Shown here: positions 27,500 through 36,479 of the stretch, piece after piece
Layout: every line of letters starts with the position of its first letter
How positions within the stretch are numbered: position 1 is the first letter of the stretch
Assembly: GCF_025770765.1 (NCBI RefSeq)
Contig: NZ_JANZKY010000021.1
Location: forward strand, 1 to 64,000
Direction of reading: 5' to 3'
DNA length: 64,000 nt
From: Propionivibrio soli
GTDB lineage: Bacteria > Pseudomonadota > Gammaproteobacteria > Burkholderiales > Rhodocyclaceae
The notes under the pieces: model-generated
The model's input: the letters and a program-made list of their open reading frames with translations, nothing else
The model's database searches: none
What the model was told of the DNA's origin: nothing
Made by a program: the position numbers and the translations under genes

Positions 27500-27991
27500 A
27501 TGAAACAGTCATTCCTACGCTTCGAGCACTGGCTATCGGCGATCATCATTCGCGCCGCCTGCGTTCTGCTCGGCATCGCGTCTACCCTCGGGATGATGCA
27601 GGTGCTGAGCCGGTTCATTTTCAACCAGCCGATCAGTTGGAGCGAGGTCTTGATCCGCCTGGTCATTATCTGGATGGTCATGTTCGGTGTCGTCATCGCT
27701 TTCCGCGAAGGCGCCCAAGTTTCGGTGGACTTGATGTTCCGCTTGAGCGGACGGTTTCAGCGACCGCTGCACTTCGTGATCACCGTGGTCGCGGTCCTTT
27801 TCCTCGCTGTAATCATCTGGTACGGCTTCGACATCACCTGGCGCACGCGCTTCCAGGAAATCGGCGGCATGGAGTTTTTGCCGATGAGCGTTGGTTATGC
27901 GGCACTGCCAGTCGGAGCGATTTTCGCGGTCATCGCCGCCGTCGCCAATTATCTCGACCCGAAACATAACGAACTCGAAACGCAGCAATAA
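27500..27991 (+). CDS. TRAP transporter small permease DctQ family
   Basis: A 163-residue membrane protein with four hydrophobic segments (about 15-40, 53-72, 90-112 and 130-152). It contains SWSEVLIRLVIIWMVMFGVVIAFREGAQV, a hallmark of the DctQ component. It forms the inner-membrane complex with the DctM protein encoded 33 bp downstream. Confidence 0.92.
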   Translation: MKQSFLRFEHWLSAIIIRAACVLLGIASTLGMMQVLSRFIFNQPISWSEVLIRLVIIWMVMFGVVIAFREGAQVSVDLMFRLSGRFQRPLHFVITVVAVLFLAVIIWYGFDITWRTRFQEIGGMEFLPMSVGYAALPVGAIFAVIAAVANYLDPKHNELETQQ

Positions 27992-28024
27992 GCTCGCGTA
28001 ACGATCACCGACTCAGGAGTCATC

Positions 28025-29305
28025 ATGACCGCTGCAATGTTCCTCTCGATGATCATCTTCTTTGCCTTCAGCATTCCGATCGCGGTATCGATCGGATTTG
28101 CCGGTACCGCCAGCCTGTTCTTCTTCACCAACACACCGATGCTGGTTGTGCCCAAGGAGATGTTCTCGTCGATCGACAAGTTCGCGCTCGGCGCGATCCC
28201 GTTCTTCATCCTCGCCGGCAACCTCATGGAGGTCGGCGGCATTTCCAACCGCCTCGTCAATTTCGCCAAATCGATCGTCGGCGGGTTGCAGGGCGGGTTG
28301 GGAATCACCTGCGTCATGACGTGCATGATCTTCGCGGCCGTCTCGGGTTCAAGCGTCGCGACGACATTCGCGATTGGCGCCATCCTGATTCCTGCGCTGA
28401 TCAAGCATGGTTATCCCACCAACTTTGCCGCCGCACTGCAGGCAACGAGTGCTGAGCTCGGCGTCATCATCCCGCCGTCGATCCCAATGATTCTCTATGG
28501 CGTCTCGGCCGAAGTCTCCATCGGGGAACTGTTCATCGCCGGTTTCGGACCAGGCATCCTGATCGGCTCCGGTTTGATGTTCTTCGTCTGGTGCTGGTCG
28601 AAATACAAGGGCTACGGCAAGAACGATCACGTAGGGCGCATGAAGTTCGGGCACGCTACTCGGGAGGCGGCTCTGGCGCTGATGATGCCCGTGATCATCC
28701 TCGGCGGCATCTACGGTGGCGTGTTCACGCCGACGGAAGCGGCGGTCGTGGCCGTCTTCTACGCCTTGATCGTCGGCATGCTGATCTACAAGGAAATCAA
28801 GGTCAAAGATCTTTACCCGATCTTCCGGAAGTCGGTGATTTCGTCGGCCGTGATCATGTTCATCATCGCCAACGCCGGGCTGTTCAGCTTCCTGATCACT
28901 CGTGCCGGCGTGCCGGAAGCGATCGGCGACTTCCTCAAGGCGCACCTGACGTCCGGCGGTATGTTCCTGCTTGGCGTCAATATCGCATTGTTCATTATCG
29001 GGATGTTCATCGAGACGTCAGCGTCGATCATCGTCCTTGCCCCGATCTTGGCTCCGGTGGCGCAGAAGTTCGGCGTCGATCCCGTGCATTTCGGAACGAT
29101 CATGGTGGTGAACCTTGCGCTTGGCATGATTACGCCGCCATTCGGGGTGAATCTGTTCGCGGCCTGTACGGTGGCCAAGATCTCTCTCGACAAGATTGTG
29201 CGCGAACTCATTCCGTTCGTGCTGACGGTGCTCGCGTGTCTGATGATCATCACCTATGTCCCGCAGATCTCGTTGTTCCTCCGGGATTGGGTATACGGGT
29301 ACTAG
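28025..29305 (+). CDS. TRAP transporter large permease DctM family
   Basis: A 426-residue inner-membrane protein with about 11-12 hydrophobic segments. Family motifs include AIPFFILAGNLMEVGGIS near residue 58, FAAVSGSSVATTFAIGAILIPAL near 105, and ELGVIIPPSIPMILYG near 142. It catalyses sodium-coupled uptake with the DctP and DctQ proteins. The ltnD gene follows by 48 bp on the same strand. Confidence 0.95.
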   Translation: MTAAMFLSMIIFFAFSIPIAVSIGFAGTASLFFFTNTPMLVVPKEMFSSIDKFALGAIPFFILAGNLMEVGGISNRLVNFAKSIVGGLQGGLGITCVMTCMIFAAVSGSSVATTFAIGAILIPALIKHGYPTNFAAALQATSAELGVIIPPSIPMILYGVSAEVSIGELFIAGFGPGILIGSGLMFFVWCWSKYKGYGKNDHVGRMKFGHATREAALALMMPVIILGGIYGGVFTPTEAAVVAVFYALIVGMLIYKEIKVKDLYPIFRKSVISSAVIMFIIANAGLFSFLITRAGVPEAIGDFLKAHLTSGGMFLLGVNIALFIIGMFIETSASIIVLAPILAPVAQKFGVDPVHFGTIMVVNLALGMITPPFGVNLFAACTVAKISLDKIVRELIPFVLTVLACLMIITYVPQISLFLRDWVYGY

Positions 29306-29353
29306 CCGCCGCCGGCAAGAGCATTTTCAATTCGTACAGGGAAGAAGAATCAT

Positions 29354-30259
29354 ATGAACGCAAAAGCCAGGAAACCGGTCGGAGTTATCGGCCTCGGTGC
29401 CATGGGCATGGGCGTGGCCATGTCACTGCTTCGGGAAGGCTTCGAAGTCCATGCTTGCGATGTGCGTCCGGAAGCCGTGCAGAAGGTCGTCGACGCGGGT
29501 GGAATCCGCGCCGAATCGCCCGCGGCGATGGCGCCGTTGGTCGATGTGCTGATCACCGTCGTCGTCAACGCCGATCAAACCGAAACGGTGCTTTTCGGCG
29601 AGAAGGGCGCGGCGCCGCACATGAAAAGTGGCTCGGTCGTGATCGCCAGCGCGACGGTCTCGCCCGAGTTTGCGAAAGCGCTTGGCAAGCGGCTGACCGA
29701 CGCGGGGCTGCTGATGATCGATGGGCCGATTTCCGGTGGGGCGGCAAAGGCCATGGCCGGAGAAATGACCGTCATGTCGTCGGGTTCGCCGGAGGCGTAT
29801 GCCAAATGCGAAAACGTGCTCGACGCGATCGCGGGCAAGGTCTACCGGCTGGGCAATGAAGTCGGCCCTGGTTCCGTGGTCAAGATGGTCAACCAGCTGC
29901 TCGCCGGTGTTCACATCGCCGCGGCGGGCGAGGCCATGGCGCTTGCCATCCGTGCCGGCGCCAATCCGGATCAGGTTTATGAAGTAATCACCAACAGCGC
30001 CGGCAACTCGTGGATGTTCCAGAACCGCGTGCCGCATATCCTGGCCGGCGACTACACGCCCTTGTCGGCGGTCAACATCTTCGTCAAAGACCTCGGCATC
30101 GTGCTCGACTACGCGAAGAAAGCAGTCTTCCCTCTGCCGCTGTCCGCGGCGGCGCACCAGATGTATATGTCCGCGTCGGCGGCCGGGCATGGCGGTGAAG
30201 ATGACTCCGCGGTGATCAAGGTATTCCCGGGGATCAAACTGCCGGAAGCCAAGAAATAG
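29354..30259 (+). CDS. ltnD: L-threonate dehydrogenase
   Basis: A 301-residue beta-hydroxyacid dehydrogenase oxidising L-threonate to 2-oxotetronate with NAD. It has the Rossmann motif VIGLGAMGMGVAMSLL near residues 11-26, substrate loop DGPISGGAAKAMAGE near 125-139, and catalytic lysine in VVKMVNQLLAG near 177. The LtnD assignment rests on the otnK-otnC-otnI genes immediately downstream, which process its product. It ends the TRAP-led transcript; a terminator follows. Confidence 0.88.
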   Translation: MNAKARKPVGVIGLGAMGMGVAMSLLREGFEVHACDVRPEAVQKVVDAGGIRAESPAAMAPLVDVLITVVVNADQTETVLFGEKGAAPHMKSGSVVIASATVSPEFAKALGKRLTDAGLLMIDGPISGGAAKAMAGEMTVMSSGSPEAYAKCENVLDAIAGKVYRLGNEVGPGSVVKMVNQLLAGVHIAAAGEAMALAIRAGANPDQVYEVITNSAGNSWMFQNRVPHILAGDYTPLSAVNIFVKDLGIVLDYAKKAVFPLPLSAAAHQMYMSASAAGHGGEDDSAVIKVFPGIKLPEAKK

Positions 30260-30304
30260 CCAAGCAGACAGACCAAGAATGAAGTGACGAGGTGGTACTT
30301 TCGG

Positions 30305-30332
30305 CGGGCCGGTCAACGGCCCGTCTTTTCTT
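30305..30332 (+). terminator. Intrinsic terminator after ltnD
   Basis: The stem CGGGCCG-GTCAA-CGGCCCG is followed by TCTTTTCTT. It separates the dctPQM-ltnD transcript from otnKCI-denD, so the second unit needs its own promoter or read-through. Confidence 0.75.
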
Positions 30333-30401
30333 GAACCGGTGCAGTGAGAACGCGCAGAGGGAATGTAGCCCAAGGTGGTTTGGGTCATCAGTTGAGAATG
30401 C

Positions 30402-30551
30402 GGATCGGCAACAAAAGGTGGCAAGTGCAATACCCTGAGCCCGCACCGGGACTCTCTCGGTTGCAGAGCATCGAGCGGCGCCAGGCACCTTTTGTTGATG
30501 ATCCGGTAGGTAACCGGATGTTTTGAGTTTTATTTTGATCAGGAGTAAGCG
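30402..30551 (+). promoter_or_regulatory. Structured leader of otnK, riboswitch or attenuator candidate
   Basis: A perfect 12-bp inverted repeat, CAACAAAAGGTG (30409-30420) and CACCTTTTGTTG (30486-30497), is extended outward by GGATC (30402-30406) with GATCC (30500-30504) across a 2-nt internal loop. The inner 65 nt can fold further. The 3-prime ATCC is shared with a second hairpin, ATCCGGT-AGGTA-ACCGGAT (30501-30519), followed by GTTTTGAGTTTTATTTTG like an imperfect terminator, then AGGAG and the ATG. The two folds exclude each other. I know no described riboswitch for tetronates. Confidence 0.45.
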
Positions 30552-31829
30552 ATGGCAGTACGGCTTGGATGTATAGCGGACGATTTCACGGGTGGGACGG
30601 ATTTGGCAGGCATGCTGGTGAAGGCCGGCATGCGCACGGTACAGATGATTGGGGTGCCACAGGAGCCGATCGGCGACGATATCGACGCCGTGGTCATCGC
30701 CCTCAAGTCGCGCACGAGCCCGGTGGACGACGCCATTGCCGAATCGCTGGCCGCGTTGCGCTGGCTCCAACAGGCCGGATGCCAGCAGTTCTACTTCAAG
30801 TACTGCTCGACCTTCGACTCCACGCCCAAGGGCAATATCGGTCCGGTGGCCGAAGCCCTGATGCAGGCCCTCGGCACAAAATTCACGATCGCCTGCCCGG
30901 CCTTTCCGGTGAACGGCCGCACCATCTACAAGGGCCACCTCTTCGTCGGCGACATCCTGCTCTCCGACTCCGGCATGCGCAATCACCCCCTGACCCCGAT
31001 GAGCGACGCCAGCCTCGTGCGCGTCCTCCAAGCGCAGATCAAGGGCAAGGTCGGCCTTGTCGACTTTAACGTCGTCAGCCAAGGGGCGAAGGCCATCAAG
31101 GCGCGTTTCGAAAAACTCCAGGCCGAAGGCTGCAACTTCGCGATTACCGACGCGCTCTGCAACGACGACCTGATGGCCATCGGTGCCGCCTGTGCCGACC
31201 TGCCGCTCGTCACCGCCGGCTCGGGCATCGCCCTCGGGCTGCCGCAGAACTTCCGCCAAGCCGGACTCCTGGTCGACAACCAGGTCGCCGACGCCTTGCC
31301 TGCCACCGGCGGCCTGCGCGCCATCATCTCTGGCAGTTGCTCGATCGCCACGCAAGGGCAGGTCGCCGCCATGCGCGAGAAGCACCCGGCGTTCAACATC
31401 GACCCCTTCGAACTCGCCCATGGCACCGATGTCGTTGCTGAGGCGCTCGCCTGGACCAAGGGCAAGATCGAGAAGGAACCGGTGCTCTTCTACGCCACCG
31501 CGACACCCGAAGCGGTGAAAGCCGTGCAGGCCCAGCTCGGTGTCGAGAAGGCCGGCAGCCTCGTCGAGGACGCTCTGGCCGCGATCGCGAAAGGCCTTGT
31601 CGCCATGGGCGTCGGCCAACTGATCGTCGCCGGCGGCGAGACCTCCGGCGCGGTGGTGAAAGCCCTTGGCGTCGACGGCCTGCGCATCGGACCTGAAATC
31701 GACCCCGGCGTGCCCTGGACGACGGCAATCACTCGCGACACGACTCGACGTCCGATCGCGCTTGCGCTCAAGTCCGGCAACTTCGGTACGCCTGACTTCT
31801 TCCTCAAGGCCTGGGGGAAACTCAAATGA
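30552..31829 (+). CDS. otnK: 3-oxo-tetronate kinase (DUF1537 family)
   Basis: A 425-residue four-carbon acid sugar kinase that phosphorylates 3-oxotetronate to the 4-phosphate. The N-terminal domain (about 1-235) begins RLGCIADDFTGGTDLAGMLV, the family signature, with KYCSTFDSTPKGNIGPV further on. The C-terminal nucleotide-binding domain (about 255-420) has ISGSCSIATQGQVA and VAGGETSGAVVKALG near residue 358. The same family includes D-threonate kinase and 3-oxo-isoapionate kinase (OiaK); partnership with otnC, otnI and denD favours OtnK. It overlaps otnC by 4 bp (ATGA). Confidence 0.92.
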   Translation: MAVRLGCIADDFTGGTDLAGMLVKAGMRTVQMIGVPQEPIGDDIDAVVIALKSRTSPVDDAIAESLAALRWLQQAGCQQFYFKYCSTFDSTPKGNIGPVAEALMQALGTKFTIACPAFPVNGRTIYKGHLFVGDILLSDSGMRNHPLTPMSDASLVRVLQAQIKGKVGLVDFNVVSQGAKAIKARFEKLQAEGCNFAITDALCNDDLMAIGAACADLPLVTAGSGIALGLPQNFRQAGLLVDNQVADALPATGGLRAIISGSCSIATQGQVAAMREKHPAFNIDPFELAHGTDVVAEALAWTKGKIEKEPVLFYATATPEAVKAVQAQLGVEKAGSLVEDALAAIAKGLVAMGVGQLIVAGGETSGAVVKALGVDGLRIGPEIDPGVPWTTAITRDTTRRPIALALKSGNFGTPDFFLKAWGKLK

Positions 31830-32482
31830 CCGCCCTTATGCACACCGAAGAGAATCGTCAGCGCGAAAAGATCGCGACGCTCTCGCGCTCGTTGTACGAG
31901 CGCGGTCTGACCGCCGGCAGCAGCGGCAACATCAGCGTCCGGCTGGAGGACGGCTGGCTGCTGACGCCGACCAACTCCTGCCTGGGCGAACTCGACCCGG
32001 CACGCATCGCCAAACTCGACTGGAACGGCACGCTCCTCGCCGGCGATCCGCCGTCGAAGGAAGCCTTCCTGCATCGCTCGATGTACGAAGCGCGGCCCAA
32101 AGCCGGGGCCATCGTGCACCTGCACTCGACGCACTCGGCCGCCGTCTCGTGCATGGGCGGGCTCGACCGCGAGAATTGCATCCCGCCGCTGACACCGTAC
32201 TTCGTGATGAAGATCGGCCGCCTGCCGCTGGTGCCGTATCACCGCCCGGGCGACAAGGCGCTCGGCGACGTGATCCGCGGCCTCGCCGCGCGCCATGGTG
32301 CGGTGCTGCTCGCCAATCACGGCCCGGTGGTGTCCGGCCCCGATCTGGAAGGCGCGATCTATGCGTCGGAAGAACTCGAGGAGACGGCGAAGATATTCCT
32401 GCTCCTGCGCAACACGTCGGTCCATTGCCTCAACGACGAGCAGATCGACGAATTGAAAACGGTTTTCAAACTTGATATTTGA
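31826..32482 (+). CDS. otnC: 3-oxo-tetronate 4-phosphate decarboxylase
   Basis: A 218-residue class II aldolase-fold enzyme that decarboxylates 3-oxotetronate 4-phosphate to dihydroxyacetone phosphate. It has GSSGNISVRLEDGW near residue 32, the zinc ligands in HLHSTHSAAVS near 97-105, and a third His in LLANHGPVVSG near 160. A family member could be an L-fuculose- or ribulose-phosphate enzyme, but the operon decides. Its ATG overlaps the otnK stop. Confidence 0.92.
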   Translation: MTALMHTEENRQREKIATLSRSLYERGLTAGSSGNISVRLEDGWLLTPTNSCLGELDPARIAKLDWNGTLLAGDPPSKEAFLHRSMYEARPKAGAIVHLHSTHSAAVSCMGGLDRENCIPPLTPYFVMKIGRLPLVPYHRPGDKALGDVIRGLAARHGAVLLANHGPVVSGPDLEGAIYASEELEETAKIFLLLRNTSVHCLNDEQIDELKTVFKLDI

Positions 32483-32491
32483 GGATGCGCC

Positions 32492-33268
32492 ATGCCGAAA
32501 TTTGCTGCCAATCTGACCATGATGTTCAACGAAGTCCCGTTCCCGGAACGCTTTGCCGCCGCGGCGAAAGCCGGGTTCGAAGGCGTTGAGTTCCTCTTCC
32601 CGTACGACTACTCGCCGGCCGAAGTGGCCGGCTGGCTGAAAGCGAACAAGCTCAAGAATGCGCTGTTCAACATGCCTCCCGGCAACTGGGCGGCTGGCGA
32701 CCGTGGCATGGCGTCGATCCCGGGCCGCGAAAAAGAATTCTGCGACGGCGTAGCGAAAGCGATCGAGTACGCGAAGGCGCTCGGCACGCCGACCGTTCAC
32801 GCCATGGCCGGTCTGCTGCCGCCGGAAGCCGACCGCGATACGCACCGCGTCACGTACGTCGACAACATCTGGTATGCAGCCAAGGAACTCGGCAAGCACG
32901 GGCTGACCCTGGTCATTGAGCCGATCAACACGCGCGACATGCCGGGCTATTTCCTCAACCTGCAATCCGAGGCACATGCCATTTGCAAGGAGATCGGTGA
33001 ACCGAACCTGAAGGTGCAGATGGACTTCTACCATGCGCAGATCATGGAGGGCGATCTGTCGATGACCTTCAAGAACAACTTTGCGGGCATCGGCCACGTC
33101 CAGATCGCCAGCGTCCCGGCGCGGCACGAGCCGGATGAAGGCGAGGTCGATTATCGCCATATCTTCAAGCTGCTCGACGAAACGGGCTACTCGGGTTGGG
33201 TCGGTTGTGAATACCGTCCGCGCGGCAAGACCGAAGACGGCCTGGGCTGGTTGAAGGAAATGCAATGA
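32492..33268 (+). CDS. otnI: 2-oxo-tetronate isomerase
   Basis: A 258-residue enzyme of the hydroxypyruvate isomerase (Hyi) family, a xylose isomerase-like TIM barrel. It starts MPKFAANLTMMFNEVPFPERF and has EPINTRDMPGYFLN near residue 148 and QMDFYHAQIMEGDL near 177, with Glu/Asp/His metal ligands. OtnI interconverts 2-oxotetronate and 3-oxotetronate, feeding OtnK. It follows otnC by 9 bp and overlaps denD by 4 bp. Confidence 0.92.
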   Translation: MPKFAANLTMMFNEVPFPERFAAAAKAGFEGVEFLFPYDYSPAEVAGWLKANKLKNALFNMPPGNWAAGDRGMASIPGREKEFCDGVAKAIEYAKALGTPTVHAMAGLLPPEADRDTHRVTYVDNIWYAAKELGKHGLTLVIEPINTRDMPGYFLNLQSEAHAICKEIGEPNLKVQMDFYHAQIMEGDLSMTFKNNFAGIGHVQIASVPARHEPDEGEVDYRHIFKLLDETGYSGWVGCEYRPRGKTEDGLGWLKEMQ

Positions 33269-34251
33269 AGGTCCTGATTACCGGAGGCGCCGGCTTCCTC
33301 GGCAAGCGACTCGCGAAGCGGCTGCTCGCGCGCGGCACGCTGAAGAACGCGCAGGGCCAGGAGGAGAGGATCGACGAGCTCGTGTTGTTCGACGTCGTCC
33401 CCGCCGAAGGCTTTACCGACCCACGGGTGAAAGTCGTCACCGGCGATATCGCCGACCCCAACGCCCTGAACGCGATCGTCGATACGCGCACGACGTCGAT
33501 CTTCCATCTGGCGGCCATCGTCAGCAGCCAAGCCGAGGCCGACTTCGACCTCGGCATGCGCATCAATGTCGACGCGCTGCGTTTGCTGTTCGAAACATGC
33601 CGGCGACTCGGGCATTGCCCGCGCGTCGTATTCACGAGTTCGGTCGCCGTCTTCGGTGGCAAACTGCCGGAGGTGGTGCAGAACGATACCGCGCTCAACC
33701 CGAAATCATCGTATGGTGTGCAGAAGGCGATCGGTGAATTGTTGCTCTCCGATTTCAGTCGCAAGGGGTTCATCGACGGACGCGGCCTGCGTCTGCCGAC
33801 GATCTCGGTGCGACCCGGAAAGCCGAACAAGGCCGCCTCGTCGTTCGCCAGCGGCATCATCCGCGAACCGTTGCATGCGGAGGAGTCGGTTTGCCCGGTC
33901 ACACGCGATACGCGGCTTTGGCTCCTTTCTCCGCGCCAAGCCATCGAGTGTCTGATGTTCGCGCACGACCTGGGCAGCGAGACGTTTGCCGAAACCCGGA
34001 TGGTGAATCTGCCGGGTGTCAGCGTGACCGTTGGAGAGATGGTTGAAACGCTCGGCAAGGTGGCCGGCAAGGCGGCCGTCGACAAAGTCCGCTGGGAAAG
34101 TGACGCAACGATTCAGCGCATCGTCGGCAGCTGGCCGGGGCGTTGGGACATGACGCGCGCGCATTCGCTCGGTTTCCGGGGCGACGCGGATTTCGAGAGC
34201 ATCGTTCGTGCGTTCATCGCGGACGACATGGATGGCAAGGTGCGCGTTTAG
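33265..34251 (+). CDS. denD: D-erythronate dehydrogenase
   Basis: A 328-residue short-chain dehydrogenase/epimerase-type protein. It has an NAD-binding LITGGAGFLGKRLAKRL at residues 4-20, FTSSVAVFG with the catalytic Ser near 113, and the YxxxK pair in SSYGVQKAIGE near 150. DenD oxidises D-erythronate to 2-oxotetronate, entering the same route at OtnI. Its ATG overlaps the otnI stop. It ends the otnKCI-denD unit; a terminator lies about 40 bp downstream. Confidence 0.9.
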   Translation: MKVLITGGAGFLGKRLAKRLLARGTLKNAQGQEERIDELVLFDVVPAEGFTDPRVKVVTGDIADPNALNAIVDTRTTSIFHLAAIVSSQAEADFDLGMRINVDALRLLFETCRRLGHCPRVVFTSSVAVFGGKLPEVVQNDTALNPKSSYGVQKAIGELLLSDFSRKGFIDGRGLRLPTISVRPGKPNKAASSFASGIIREPLHAEESVCPVTRDTRLWLLSPRQAIECLMFAHDLGSETFAETRMVNLPGVSVTVGEMVETLGKVAGKAAVDKVRWESDATIQRIVGSWPGRWDMTRAHSLGFRGDADFESIVRAFIADDMDGKVRV

Positions 34252-34291
34252 TTCTCAAAACCAACGAGCATCTTCCTTCAGGGTTGAGGCA

Positions 34292-34340
34292 GGGGTACGG
34301 TATTCGGCGTCGATCGCCGGAGCTGTGCCCCTTGTTTTTT
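34292..34340 (+). terminator. Terminator of the otnKCI-denD operon
   Basis: The outer stem GGGGTAC / GTGCCCC (34292-34298 and 34325-34331) encloses an inner hairpin GGCG-TCGAT-CGCC. TTGTTTTTTG follows. The rest of the 332-bp gap up to the chemoreceptor holds no gene; GGGAG precedes the start at 34584, and I see no clear sigma-28 promoter. Confidence 0.65.
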
Positions 34341-34583
34341 GTTCTCCATGTTTTATCGAGTAAGCCATCGAGAGTTGCGGAAGACGCGAGAATTTTCGGT
34401 AGAAAAACGCCCCCAAGTTATCGCCTTGCGCGCCGTTAGAAAAAAATAGTACGCAAGAGCTAACGCGTGCTGCGCACTCAAACGCCGCGTCGACTAGAAT
34501 TGTCGCGGGCAAGCAAATAACCAAGGCCGCTTGTCGTACCGCCTATTCGGACCATCGGTAAATCGGAAAAAGGGAGTGTCCAG

Positions 34584-36197
34584 ATGTTGATCAGCAGAAA
34601 AGTATGGCTTTTGGTCGGAATTGCGATGGCGACGTGCGCCGCGGTTTCGACCTTCGGGTTATACGGGTTGAAGCGGGTCAACTCCAACATGGTCGAGATC
34701 GCGGGAAATTCCGTTCCGGCGTTGATGCTCGTGAGCAACATGCGGACAAGCTATCTCGCGCTGATGCCGCAACTCTACGACCGAGCCGCCGTAGCCGAGG
34801 CCGAAAAAGGGGCCGCCCAGGAAAAGCTCATCGCTGAGGGCTGCGACAGCCTGATCAAGCAGATCAACGACTACACCGCACGTACGACGGACGAAGAAGA
34901 GAAGAAAGTTTTGACCGAAGCGAAAATGGGGATCGCTTCCTACATCGCGAATGCCAAACGGGTCGGCGCCCTGGCAAACGCGGGCGAACCGCAGCTGGCC
35001 TTGGGCGTGATCCAGAAGGATGTGACTCCTGTCCATCAGCGCCTCTCCGCGGCCTTCGACGAACTCGTGAAGATCAACGTCACCAACGTCAACGCCGTGG
35101 CCGCCTCGGCCGAATCGGCCTTCACGCGGACGCTGGCCATCACCCTCTCCGCCGCCGTGCTTGGCGTCGCCGTCATCGGCATCATGGGCTTCTTCTTCGG
35201 CCGCTCCATCACCGGCCCGCTCGGCGCCATGCAACGCGCCATCACCCGCACCGCCAACGAACTCGACTTCCGCGACACCATTGCCGTCACCTCCAACGAC
35301 GAAGTCGGCCGCACCTTGCACGCCTACAACGAACTCCTCACCCGCCTGCGCTCGAGCTTCAGCGAAGTTCAGGCCGCCGCCGCCCGCATGGCCGCCATCA
35401 CCGACGAAGTCAACACCACCTCCAGCGAAATCGCCGAAAACTCCCAAGCCCAGAGCGACGCCTCCTCCGGCATGGCCGCCGCCATCGAAGAACTCACCGT
35501 CAGCATCTCCATGGTCGCCAACCAGGCCCAGGACGCCAGCCACAACACCCAGGCCTCCCGCGACAAAGCCGACCAAGGCGCCGACGTCATCTTCTCCACC
35601 GTCCACGGCATCCAGACCATCTCCGACTCCGTGCGCGAAGCCTCCGGCCGCATCGAAGCCCTGCGCAACGACAGCGAAAGCATCTCCTCCGTCGCCAACA
35701 TCATCAAAGAGATCGCCGACCAGACCAACCTCCTCGCCCTCAACGCCGCCATCGAAGCCGCCCGGGCCGGCGAACAAGGGCGCGGCTTCGCCGTCGTCGC
35801 CGACGAAGTACGCAAACTCGCCGAACGCACCTCCAAATCCACGCAAGAGATCTCCACCCTCCTGCAACAGATGCAAGGCAGTGCCAAACAAGCCGTCGAC
35901 AGCATGGTCGCTGCCGTGCGCGAAGTCGACGTCGGCGTCGAGAACGCCCAACGCGCCGGCGAATCCATCCAAAGCATCAAAGAAGGCTCCAACTCCGTCG
36001 TCGGCGCCGTCGAAGAGATCAGCGAAGCCGTGCGCGAACAGAGCGCCGCCAGCACCTCCATCTCCCAGCGCATCGAACAGATCGCCCAGATGACCGAGCG
36101 CAACACCGCGGCGGCCGAGAGCACCGCGCAGGCCGTGCATCGCATGAGCGAGATGAGCCGCGAGATCGCCCAGGCCCTGGCGGTGTATAAGGTCTAG
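34584..36197 (+). CDS. Methyl-accepting chemotaxis protein
   Basis: A 537-residue chemoreceptor. The first membrane segment is at about 7-30, a small periplasmic four-helix-type sensor at about 31-185, the second segment at about 186-210, then a HAMP domain (about 211-265). The signalling domain has the hairpin tip [41 protein letters not shown] near 380-420. The adjacent TRAP and tetronate genes suggest a sugar-acid or related attractant (inference). From about 35110 onward the gene uses almost only C-ending codons, unlike its sensor half, suggesting recombination with paralogues. Confidence 0.95.
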   Translation: MLISRKVWLLVGIAMATCAAVSTFGLYGLKRVNSNMVEIAGNSVPALMLVSNMRTSYLALMPQLYDRAAVAEAEKGAAQEKLIAEGCDSLIKQINDYTARTTDEEEKKVLTEAKMGIASYIANAKRVGALANAGEPQLALGVIQKDVTPVHQRLSAAFDELVKINVTNVNAVAASAESAFTRTLAITLSAAVLGVAVIGIMGFFFGRSITGPLGAMQRAITRTANELDFRDTIAVTSNDEVGRTLHAYNELLTRLRSSFSEVQAAAARMAAITDEVNTTSSEIAENSQAQSDASSGMAAAIEELTVSISMVANQAQDASHNTQASRDKADQGADVIFSTVHGIQTISDSVREASGRIEALRNDSESISSVANIIKEIADQTNLLALNAAIEAARAGEQGRGFAVVADEVRKLAERTSKSTQEISTLLQQMQGSAKQAVDSMVAAVREVDVGVENAQRAGESIQSIKEGSNSVVGAVEEISEAVREQSAASTSISQRIEQIAQMTERNTAAAESTAQAVHRMSEMSREIAQALAVYKV

Positions 36198-36238
36198 GCG
36201 ACCGACGACCTGACTCGGCGAACGAAAGGGAAAGCAAA

Positions 36239-36262
36239 GCCGCGGGATACCACCCCCGCGGC
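36239..36262 (+). terminator. Hairpin after the chemoreceptor gene
   Basis: A perfect 8-bp GC stem GCCGCGGG / CCCGCGGC has an 8-nt loop and a weak T-run. The remaining 217 bp up to the fucU stop codon show no supportable gene. Confidence 0.6.
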
Positions 36263-36479
36263 CAGTGTCTTATCGGAGCAGGGCCGTGCGGGGTGCACGG
36301 GGGATGCTCAATCGAGCGGGCAGGTACCTAATGATCCTCGGCAGCGACTTAATCGGCGATCGTGGCCGGGGCCGCCGACTCCCGGTGGTCAAGCGCTCCG
36401 CCGACGCGGCGTGCGGGCCAACGGAGCGTGGCGTCGAGACCGCCGCCTTCACGAGCGTATTCCTTGCGTTTACTGTGGC

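Noticed and set aside
28591-29859. 422-codon plus-strand frame across dctM and ltnD
   Set aside because: Arg/Gly/His-rich shadow of the two real genes in another frame.
34659-36140. 493-codon minus-strand frame opposite the chemoreceptor
   Set aside because: Low-complexity Gly/Val/Asp composition results from C-ending codons on the other strand; no start signal or domain.
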